Assembly: GCA_040758525.1 (NCBI GenBank)
Contig: JBFLVQ010000169.1
Location: forward strand, 1 to 14,634
DNA: 14,634 nucleotides
From: JBFLVQ01 sp040758525
GTDB lineage: Bacteria > Acidobacteriota > Blastocatellia > Chloracidobacteriales > JADJPF01
Direction of reading: 5' to 3'
Under the pieces are notes generated by a model. The model searched no databases and was not told the DNA's origin. It saw only the letters and a list, made by a program, of their open reading frames with translations. A program made the translations under genes and the position numbers. Position 1 is the stretch's first letter. Each line of letters opens with the position of its first letter. This document shows positions 1-6,670 of this stretch, one piece after another.

Positions 1-523
1 TCTTAAGCGCCTCTTGAGCTAAGGGGTAGTTTAACTGTGATAGTCCTCGTACAGCTCTATAACGAATAGTCGGATCATTGCTGCCTAACAAATTTAACAA
101 TGGTTCAATAGCGTTTAGATCGTCGGTTTTTCCTAGTAATACAGCAGCCTGTTTAACGATATCTAGATCATTATCTTGTAGTAGATCAATCAAAGTGTTA
201 GTGACAACAGGAGTATGAAATACTGTAATAGCCTCCATTGCGGCAGGAATCACAACATTATTACGACGACTCAAAGCTCGTTGTAATGTTTTAAGAATCG
301 CTGGAAGAGTCTCTTTTTGTGCGAAATGTTGTAGCAAAAGTAGAATACGCCAATGGCCTACTGAGCCTAAATACTCATTATCCAACCCTTGCACAAGCGC
401 ACTGGTTATTGCTGGCCCTTGTTGAGTAAACCAGGTATAGGCTGCTTGGTAGAGCTCTGGTCTATCACTTGCTAAATCGATGAGCTGTGATTCCACCAAC
501 TGATTTTTATCCTGATTGGACAT
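1..523 (-). CDS. HEAT-repeat protein, N-terminal part (cut by window edge)
   Basis: An open frame of 174 codons starts at ATG 523 and runs off the left edge without a stop. It begins MSNQDKNQLVESQLIDLA. It continues as repeated amphipathic helix pairs typical of HEAT/ARM solenoids, with blocks such as VVTNTLIDLLQDNDLDIVKQ, AIEPLLNLLGSNDPTIRYRA and VRGLSQL. The spacing of about 30 residues and the D-x-x-(I/V)-(R/K) pattern are what mark HEAT repeats. The start is supported by a strong Shine-Dalgarno AGGAG (533-537), 9 bases upstream, which lies directly behind the stop of the preceding effector gene (gap 14 bases). The gene is therefore probably the next cistron of the same operon. HEAT solenoids are protein-binding scaffolds; a role as cargo adaptor or chaperone is inference from position. 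The C-terminal extent is unknown. Confidence 0.85.
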   Translation of the reverse strand, partial: MSNQDKNQLVESQLIDLASDRPELYQAAYTWFTQQGPAITSALVQGLDNEYLGSVGHWRILLLLQHFAQKETLPAILKTLQRALSRRNNVVIPAAMEAITVFHTPVVTNTLIDLLQDNDLDIVKQAAVLLGKTDDLNAIEPLLNLLGSNDPTIRYRAVRGLSQLNYPLAQEALK

Positions 524-537
524 CCAGGCTCTCTCCT

Positions 538-2802
538 CTATAATGTGTAACCAAAAATCAATTTGACCTGTTCTTGGAAATACTTCTTGTCTCGGTCTAA
601 AATCTCAGTTGCTTTATCGATGCGTCGTTTAAGCTCTTGTAATACGGCTTTAGCAACTTCCGGTTCTAAAGCATCCTTCATTATCTTGAGTCTCTTTGGA
701 ATATTCGTATAAGGGTGTATGCCGCCATAAGTCGGCTTAGGCCCTGATACAGGGTCTGCGTAACGCAATTCACGTAAGGCAGCAAAAATCTCTGTCTCAG
801 GGTATGAGTATCTTAAATAGAACAGTCTTCTTTGTTCGGGATCTTTTTGCCATTTTTCACGCTCTGCTTTTGGCATCATACTAATAGCAGCATCCATAAT
901 CTCACTTGCATAAGGCGTTCCATATTCAAAATGGCCGCCAAGTTCGTGAGCAACGACTGGCCAAGCATTTTTAGCACCACCTGGAGCTTCCACATCTTTA
1001 ACAAAAGTCATTCCAAAAACTAATGCATTCTCATCTTGATAGGCGTAATACCCTTTTTCTAAAGCCTCTCTTGGCTCAAATCTATATGTCTTTCCTTTTA
1101 AGACATTCTCTAGTTCCATCCCTTTAACACTTTCAACTACCTTCTGCCATGCTTTCGGCGCTCTATTATTTTTAAAATCGTCTCGTTCGGCTTGTGTTAA
1201 ATCTTTGTCCCAAGCATCGGTCTTATGTATAGTGAAGCCACTCTTCTTCCCTTCCTCTTTCATCAAATCTTCCATTGTTACTTTAACGTCAATTTTCGGA
1301 TTGACCTCGCCACGTTTCTTGGCTTCTTCTTCAGCTTCTTTACGTTTCTTCTCTTCTTCTTCCTTTCTCTTCTGTTCTAGGAAGCCATACTGGATTCCAC
1401 CTAATCGTTCTATCTCTTTTTCTCTTTCAGATTTACATCCTTGCAATTTCAAGCCAGACTTCAAGCGTGGCATAGCATTGCTGGCAATATGTGACAACCC
1501 AGCTTTCGCTCCTCTCCATAGCGAAACAACTGCGCCAACCGCAGATTCATCGGCGTCCTCTTCTAATCGATGATATTCTGCTCCTCCTTGTCGTAATGGC
1601 TGATTCGATACTACTGCCCCTCCCTGTTGCACTACGTGTGCCAATTCATGCGCTAGTAATGCATCTCCTACCATTGTCCCTGGCTTATACTCTCCTGCGC
1701 TAAATGCTACATCGCTTCCGATTGTGAAGGCTCGTGCATTTAAGCTACTAGACAACTCTGATGCTCTACTATCGGTATGAATTCGCACTTGTGAAAAATC
1801 ATAGCCAAACGCTCCTTCCATTCTACCTCTCACATTACTATCGAGCGTTTGACCCTTTCCTAGCTGTCCTTGAATCTGCTCTACATTTACGGTCTCTCTC
1901 GTTCCTCCATCTCTCCCCTTGGTAAATAAGCCTCCTATCGCTCGTCCTATTCCTCCTATTGCTCCTGCTACTGCACCTCCTATCCCTGATAATACCCCTC
2001 CTACCGCACCTAATAATCCTCCTCCCTCTATCTGTGATCTCAACTCCTCAGGTACTCCTGTTAACTCTCCTGTACTCGCCCATACTGATACTGCTCTCCT
2101 CACTCGTGCTACTACTATCGGGATATAATCGCTTGCATTTCTTGCTCCGGCTGCTTCTGGCGCATATCTTCTTAATGACCGCTCTACTTGAGTGCTGCTG
2201 CGTGTTCGGTAATATCCCATCCATTTTTCTATGTATGGACATCCTTGTGTGTTTCGCCCTACGCTAGCAAGCTCTGCATCTGCTGCTGTACAAACCGCTG
2301 CCTGTAATTGATCTAGGAAAATGCTCTTTTTCATCTGTCCAGGACTGACATCTTGAGTATCATCCTCTACTATCAATCCTGCTGGTGCTGCCTCTGCTGC
2401 TGTCAAGCTAGTAGCTGGTTTTGCTTGTGAAACAGGTCCTGTTTCATCATCGAGAGCTCGTTGCAACAATGGTTTGGCGCTGGTTAATGCTATTGGTTGT
2501 AGTTTTGATTGGGAAACTTGTTCAGCGATACGATCTGCTTCTTGCTCATATACATCACCAGGTTGGCTGATATTAAGTTTAGCTTGAATGGTGTTAGTTG
2601 AATGAGAATGTACCTGCACTCGGCCAAAGCTATGGCCAAAATCCATTCTACTATCGCTAGATAGATCTGTAGTTGATAACTGCTTAGAATCTTCCCAGTC
2701 ACACTTACGAGGTAGTACACCAGCTTGAGCAGACTTTAGCGGCAAGTTTGCCGGCTTAGCTTTGGTCTGTGTTTTTGGTTTCGATCTTGTTCCTGTAAGC
2801 AT
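538..2802 (-). CDS. DUF4157 (eCIS core) protein with C-terminal HExxGH zincin-like domain; candidate eCIS effector
   Basis: A 754-residue candidate payload. Residues 74-96 hold a leader motif (QAKLNISQPGDVYEQEADR). Residues 159-255 are a module shared almost unchanged with the next upstream effector (C188, YIEKWMGYYRTRSSTQ). Residues 260-293 are a Gly/Ala/Ile-rich hydrophobic stretch. The DUF4157 core spans about 305-395 with HELAHVVQQ at 385-393 and a downstream EEDAD. Residues 474-498 are a Glu/Lys-rich probable coiled coil. The C-terminal domain (about 520-754) has HELGGH at 619-624, followed by PETEIFAALRELRY (668-681), whose Glu residues could be the third zinc ligand. That looks like a metallopeptidase, but the HExxGH spacing differs from ordinary HExxH. 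Unlike its two paralogues it lacks the N-terminal CxC..CxxC cluster (only C34 remains). The ATG at 2802 has a weak Shine-Dalgarno, and no better start is obvious. No signal peptide is seen. The effector role is inferred from family and locus. Confidence 0.88.
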   Translation of the reverse strand: MLTGTRSKPKTQTKAKPANLPLKSAQAGVLPRKCDWEDSKQLSTTDLSSDSRMDFGHSFGRVQVHSHSTNTIQAKLNISQPGDVYEQEADRIAEQVSQSKLQPIALTSAKPLLQRALDDETGPVSQAKPATSLTAAEAAPAGLIVEDDTQDVSPGQMKKSIFLDQLQAAVCTAADAELASVGRNTQGCPYIEKWMGYYRTRSSTQVERSLRRYAPEAAGARNASDYIPIVVARVRRAVSVWASTGELTGVPEELRSQIEGGGLLGAVGGVLSGIGGAVAGAIGGIGRAIGGLFTKGRDGGTRETVNVEQIQGQLGKGQTLDSNVRGRMEGAFGYDFSQVRIHTDSRASELSSSLNARAFTIGSDVAFSAGEYKPGTMVGDALLAHELAHVVQQGGAVVSNQPLRQGGAEYHRLEEDADESAVGAVVSLWRGAKAGLSHIASNAMPRLKSGLKLQGCKSEREKEIERLGGIQYGFLEQKRKEEEEKKRKEAEEEAKKRGEVNPKIDVKVTMEDLMKEEGKKSGFTIHKTDAWDKDLTQAERDDFKNNRAPKAWQKVVESVKGMELENVLKGKTYRFEPREALEKGYYAYQDENALVFGMTFVKDVEAPGGAKNAWPVVAHELGGHFEYGTPYASEIMDAAISMMPKAEREKWQKDPEQRRLFYLRYSYPETEIFAALRELRYADPVSGPKPTYGGIHPYTNIPKRLKIMKDALEPEVAKAVLQELKRRIDKATEILDRDKKYFQEQVKLIFGYTL

Positions 2803-2804
2803 TG

Positions 2805-2894
2805 CTTTGCTGAACCTGTTTCAATTTCATTATCAGCAGTTCATTGAATCAATGGTTTATTACTAGCTAGAACCATTGGTTGTAATTTTGCTAT
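2805..2894 (-). pseudogene. Remnant of a fourth DUF4157 effector gene (linker region)
   Basis: The 98-base gap between two effector genes is not random. Read on the minus strand from 2891 it gives AKLQPMVLASNKPLIQ, a TGA stop (2843-2841), then TADNEIETGSAKQ. This lines up with residues 99-129 of the gene just downstream (SKLQPIALTSAKPLLQ, then RALDDETGPVSQ). The stop sits exactly where the intact gene has an Arg codon, which fits a CGA-to-TGA change. The nucleotides also align without gaps from about 2826 to 2895. I read it as a decayed fragment left by duplication and partial deletion between paralogues. It is too short for certainty. Confidence 0.6.
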
Positions 2895-2901
2895 GCAAGC
2901 A

Positions 2902-5193
2902 TCAACACGGCCCCTCCCCTCCTTTCTTGAACAAGGCTTCAAGCTTTTTCGCTAACTCTTTTCTAGTCAGTGTTTCATTGGGTGGCGCTTCATTGATAAG
3001 CTTTTCTCTTAGTGTTGTATTAATTTCACCATCCTTAATTTCGCCAGTCGCCTTATCTTTCACTCTCTCTCTGCCAATCTCATTAAAGTAGTACAAAGCA
3101 TTATCTATTTCTCCCAGCCGCTTATTTTTACTCAGCTCTGGTGTTGTACCTCCTTTACATACTTCCCAATAATAGGCGTCAAATTCATACTGACCAGGAT
3201 TTTTACTACTCTTGGCAGATAGATGTTGTGGTACATGGATCAATTCATGGCCTATGATCCGAACAAAATAACTAAAATCACTCTGAAAATTTTTCTTCAC
3301 TCTATGAGCACAGAAACAGAGGCTAAGGGAGCCTTTCTCACCTTTTGGCGCCGTTGGATTCTCATCTCCTAGTGGAGCCCCTGGTCCACCCAGAGTCTGA
3401 GCATCAATATTATCTTTTGCTCCTTCTTTAGCACAGCAGAGCCCTTTAGTGTCTGCTACGGTTATAAAGCTATCGTCTGTTTGTCCTGATAAACTACGTA
3501 AATTGTAGTGATCTATGACAAGAATAATTGCCTCTCGCAATTTATCTTGATCTAGCAACTGATTAACACGCTCTTGAATGGTTGGAGCGGGTTTAGTAGG
3601 AGCAGGAGTAGGTGCAGGAGTAGGTGCAGGAGTAGGTGCAGGAGTAGGAGTAGGAGTAGGAGTAGGAGTAGGAGTAGGAGTCTTCTGTGTGGGAGTAGGT
3701 CCTTGAGAACTAGAACCAAAATCACAACGTGACACACTTAATCCAGATCTCAGACGGGGCATTGCATTTCGAGCAATATCTTTTAGTTTTCCTTTTGCCC
3801 CACCCCATAAAGAACTAATCACACCGGCAGCAGATAGATCAGCATCTTCTTCCAATCTACTATTTCCTGAACTTCCTTGTTCCATAGCTGCAACAGAGCT
3901 ATTTCCGCCCCCCTGTTGGACAACATGCGCTAACTCGTGAGCAATCAGTGCATCTCCAATAACATTACCGGGCTGATACTCTCCTACGCCAAATGCTACA
4001 TCGCTGCCAATTGTGAAGGCTCGTGCATTTAGACTACTAGACAACTCAGCAGCTCTGCTGTCTGTGTGTATTTTAACGTTTGAGAAATTATAACCAAATG
4101 CCGACTCCATTCTAGATTTCACACCACTGGCAAGCGGCTGACCTACACCTAACTTTGCACGTATCTGCTCTGGATTGTCTGTGTTTCTTGCACCACCTTG
4201 GCGTGCTTTAGTAGCAACTCTTTCTGGTGTTGGTCTGGTTATATCGGTAGCAATCTTCTCTGGTGTTGGTCCAGCTATATCGATTGGTTTTGGTTCTTCT
4301 ACTTGACCAGCCACTTCTTCAGGCACACCGGTAATCTGTCCTGTATTTGCCCATATTGATACTGCTCTTCTGATTCTCTCTACTATTATCGGTATGTAAT
4401 CGCTTGCGCTTTTTGCTCCTACTGCTTCTGGCGCATACCTTCTCAATGATCGCTCTATTTGAGTACTGCTACGTGTTCGGTAATATCCCATCCATTTTTC
4501 TATGTATGGACATCCTTGTGTGTCTCTTCCTACTTTAGCAAGTTCTGCATCTGCTGCTGCGCAAACCGCTGCTTGTACTTGATCAAGAAATTCACTCTTA
4601 TATATCTGTCCTGGGCCTAATTCTTCCACTTCATCTTCTACAATCAGTCCGCCAATCGAGGTCTCTTCGCTTACAGCAGGTTCTGGTGTTGGCAATGTTG
4701 ATTCGGCTTCAGTATCAGTTGCAGTTTCATCATCAAGCTGTCGTTGGATCAATGGTTGTGATGTAGGAGTTATCGAATGTTGATTCGCTTGTGAAGTCAA
4801 AGGCAGAGAGGTTTTGGTAATCTGTTCAGCAATACGATCCGCTTCTTGTTCATATTCATCACCAGGTTGACTGATGTTGGATTTGGTCTGAACTGAATTA
4901 GGCGAATGAGTATAGACCTTCACCTGTGCAAAGCTATGTCCATTACTTAAACTTAGATTTGCAGACTTACCAAGTGAGTGTGAAAGTATCGATGAAGCTG
5001 CTCGATCAACTGGAAATCGCTGCAAGCTTAGATCTTTCTTTTTGCATTCATCACATTGTCCAGCCATATCGGTTGATCCACCACACTCACACTTGCGCTG
5101 AAGCACACCGGTTCGAACCGGTGTTAGCGATGGTCTTTCCGACGGGCTTTTTGCTTGCAGTTGCAAAGTTGCGCTCACTAATTTGATCTCCAC
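2902..5193 (-). CDS. DUF4157 (eCIS core) protein with C-terminal HELIH zincin-like domain; candidate eCIS effector
   Basis: A protein of 763 residues if read from GTG 5193. N-terminal cysteine cluster: LQRKCECGG, then C47 and C50. Leader motif PGDEYEQEADRIAEQ is at 110-124. Residues 199-295 are the module shared with the downstream paralogue (VCAAADAEL, YIEKWMGYYRTRSSTQ). The DUF4157 core lies at about 335-428, with HELAHVVQQ at 419-427. A Pro-Thr/Pro-Ala-Pro-Thr linker follows at 505-537. The C-terminal domain (about 545-763) is homologous to that of the upstream effector: CC (586-587), LSLCFC (623-628), HELIHVPQ (649-656), YEFDAYYWEVC (669-679) and a terminal Cys. HELIH with E670 or E677 would suit a zinc metallopeptidase. 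The start is unsettled: an in-frame GTG at 5178 has a better Shine-Dalgarno and would give 758 residues. It lies 25 bases after the stop of the upstream effector, so it is co-transcribed. The payload role is inference. Confidence 0.9.
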   Translation of the reverse strand: MEIKLVSATLQLQAKSPSERPSLTPVRTGVLQRKCECGGSTDMAGQCDECKKKDLSLQRFPVDRAASSILSHSLGKSANLSLSNGHSFAQVKVYTHSPNSVQTKSNISQPGDEYEQEADRIAEQITKTSLPLTSQANQHSITPTSQPLIQRQLDDETATDTEAESTLPTPEPAVSEETSIGGLIVEDEVEELGPGQIYKSEFLDQVQAAVCAAADAELAKVGRDTQGCPYIEKWMGYYRTRSSTQIERSLRRYAPEAVGAKSASDYIPIIVERIRRAVSIWANTGQITGVPEEVAGQVEEPKPIDIAGPTPEKIATDITRPTPERVATKARQGGARNTDNPEQIRAKLGVGQPLASGVKSRMESAFGYNFSNVKIHTDSRAAELSSSLNARAFTIGSDVAFGVGEYQPGNVIGDALIAHELAHVVQQGGGNSSVAAMEQGSSGNSRLEEDADLSAAGVISSLWGGAKGKLKDIARNAMPRLRSGLSVSRCDFGSSSQGPTPTQKTPTPTPTPTPTPTPAPTPAPTPAPTPAPTKPAPTIQERVNQLLDQDKLREAIILVIDHYNLRSLSGQTDDSFITVADTKGLCCAKEGAKDNIDAQTLGGPGAPLGDENPTAPKGEKGSLSLCFCAHRVKKNFQSDFSYFVRIIGHELIHVPQHLSAKSSKNPGQYEFDAYYWEVCKGGTTPELSKNKRLGEIDNALYYFNEIGRERVKDKATGEIKDGEINTTLREKLINEAPPNETLTRKELAKKLEALFKKGGEGPC
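3583..3682. repeat. In-frame 12-bp / 6-bp tandem repeat encoding a Pro-Thr linker
   Basis: On the plus strand, units gtaggtgcagga repeat about four times (the first copy varies by one base), followed by about six copies of gtagga. Both units are multiples of three, so copy-number change would lengthen or shorten the PAPT/PT linker between the DUF4157 half and the C-terminal zincin domain without breaking the frame. Confidence 0.9.
5188..5191 (-). promoter_or_regulatory. Possible Shine-Dalgarno deciding the start of the second effector
   Basis: Minus-strand GGAG lies 9 bases before an in-frame GTG at 5178-5176, whereas the longer start, GTG 5193, has no good Shine-Dalgarno at normal distance. 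The shorter start would put the LQRK-C motif about 30 residues from the N-terminus, as in the upstream paralogue. Confidence 0.4.
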
Positions 5194-5218
5194 TCTAGTC
5201 TGCTCAAATACTCCAACA

Positions 5219-6670
5219 TCAACACGCTCCTACTCCTTTGCGGGTGATCAATGCTTTCAACTTATCTCGCATCTTTTTCCTTGTTTCATCTTGAAGATGA
5301 GGTGGTATGCCTACATATTCCCCTAAAGTAATATTTTCGGACGTCCTTTGACTTCGTGGTTTGCCATCAAAATGGTTTAAAGCAATCCTTGCGTGTGCTT
5401 CTCGTTGGTCTGGCTTTAGTTCCGGCACAAGTCCACCGCATATCTCCCAGTAGTAGGCTTCAAATTCATATACATCAGCATTCTTACTTCCGGCTGTGAA
5501 TTGTGGAATATGAACCAATTCGTGACCGATTATACGAACAAAATGGTTATAGTCACTCTTAGCTTCTTTAATCATCTTGTCGGTACAGAAACAGAGACTA
5601 AGAGGACCTTTTGTGCCTGGCGCTGCGTCCGGATGTTCATGGCCAGGAGGCGCCGCCGGTCCTCCTAGAGTTTCCGCATCGCTATCACCCTTTATACCAC
5701 AACAGAGACGTTTATTTTTTGGATCTAAATCCCACACAGTTATGTAATTGACATCGGATCGGCCTGATAATTGGAACAAATTATAAGAATCCATTACCAA
5801 GATTATTGCATCACGCAATCGGTTTAGACCTATTAACCAAAGCACCAGTGCGCGAGTGGTATCGTTTCCTATCTTTCCATCTTCATCTATTTTTTCTCTA
5901 CCTTGTAGAGCAGCTACGGCGCGTACAAATTCTCCGTCTATAACAGCAGGTTCTTTATTCAGACCCAGCCCTTCACGTATTACTTGAATAACATAGTGAA
6001 CCTGAAAACGACCTTTATTAAACTCGATAGCTTCCGATACTTCTGCATCAGTGAGTACCTTACGTTGCAATGTTGATTGACTTACTGCCGTGATCGGCTT
6101 TAATGGTTGTTCACTAGTAATACTATCGGCAATTTCATCTGCTTGTCGCTCCATAGCATCATTGGTTGGACCCAACTGTAGCGCTTGCCGTTGCATACTG
6201 CTGTTGCTATTTTGCTGTACAACATGTGTTAATTCATGTGCGAGCAGCTTGCGCCCTTCTGTCGTTTCTGGTGAATATTTATCTGCTGCAAAAACCAGAT
6301 CCTTTCCAACTGTGTAAGCCAATGCGCTTACAGCTTTGGCTGACTCCGCTGCTTTTGCATCCGCATGTACTCGCACTTGACTAAAGTCGTGACCAAAACG
6401 TGTTTCCATAAAAGTGCGAGTCGCTGTATCCAATGACTGTCCAGATGAACCTAACACATCATTTACAATGGGTGGCAGAGAGAACGAATTGGTACTATTA
6501 GCAGTTTTGCGTTGTAATTTTAGTTTGTTCTTTTGACAATCTTGGCATTCTCCTGACAGATCCGTCGATCCGCCACAAGCACATTTGCACTGTAGTAGCC
6601 CGGTATGCGCAGGTATAAAAGATGATTTTGCTGATACAGCTTTTTCAAGCGATGGTATCGTCGATCTCAT
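5219..6670 (-). CDS. DUF4157 (eCIS core) protein with PG-binding-like segment and C-terminal HELVH zincin-like domain; candidate eCIS effector
   Basis: A compact 483-residue effector. Cysteine cluster CKCACGG..CQDC is at 28-45, zinc-ribbon-like. The DUF4157 core is at about 68-153 with RFGHDFSQVRVH and HELTHVVQQ (145-153). The MERQADEIAD motif follows at 173-182; in the other two effectors the related motif precedes the core. Residues 210-275 look like a degenerate peptidoglycan-binding_1-type repeat (EFVRAVAALQ, DEDGKIGNDTTRAL). The C-terminal domain (about 284-483) has CC at 323-324, LSLCFC at 357-362, HELVHIPQ at 383-390, YEFEAYYWEIC at 401-411 and a terminal Cys. The second HExxH plus E402/E404 suggest a zinc metallopeptidase, unproven. 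Its ATG overlaps the stop of the preceding small gene (ATGA), so cargo is translationally coupled to the structural genes. Known family: DUF4157 proteins are frequent eCIS-associated cargo. Target is unknown. Confidence 0.9.
   Translation of the reverse strand: MRSTIPSLEKAVSAKSSFIPAHTGLLQCKCACGGSTDLSGECQDCQKNKLKLQRKTANSTNSFSLPPIVNDVLGSSGQSLDTATRTFMETRFGHDFSQVRVHADAKAAESAKAVSALAYTVGKDLVFAADKYSPETTEGRKLLAHELTHVVQQNSNSSMQRQALQLGPTNDAMERQADEIADSITSEQPLKPITAVSQSTLQRKVLTDAEVSEAIEFNKGRFQVHYVIQVIREGLGLNKEPAVIDGEFVRAVAALQGREKIDEDGKIGNDTTRALVLWLIGLNRLRDAIILVMDSYNLFQLSGRSDVNYITVWDLDPKNKRLCCGIKGDSDAETLGGPAAPPGHEHPDAAPGTKGPLSLCFCTDKMIKEAKSDYNHFVRIIGHELVHIPQFTAGSKNADVYEFEAYYWEICGGLVPELKPDQREAHARIALNHFDGKPRSQRTSENITLGEYVGIPPHLQDETRKKMRDKLKALITRKGVGAC

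Noticed and set aside
1205..2267. Several plus-strand open frames of 60-120 codons opposite the third effector
   Set aside because: They mirror the coding strand, have low-complexity Ser/Pro/Leu composition, no ribosome site, and lie opposite a well-supported gene.
2847..2881. Inverted repeat (aatcaatggtt / aaccattggtt, 13-base loop) between two effector genes as a terminator
   Set aside because: One mismatch in an AT-rich 11-base stem and no T-run on the transcribed strand; the same bases are explained as the effector-gene remnant.
3583..3682. Tandem repeats as a CRISPR array
   Set aside because: Units are 6 and 12 bases with no spacers and encode a Pro-Thr linker.
3552..3737. Leu-rich open frame that looks like a membrane protein
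   Set aside because: It is the shifted frame of the Pro-Thr repeat inside the effector gene; no Shine-Dalgarno and fully overlapped.
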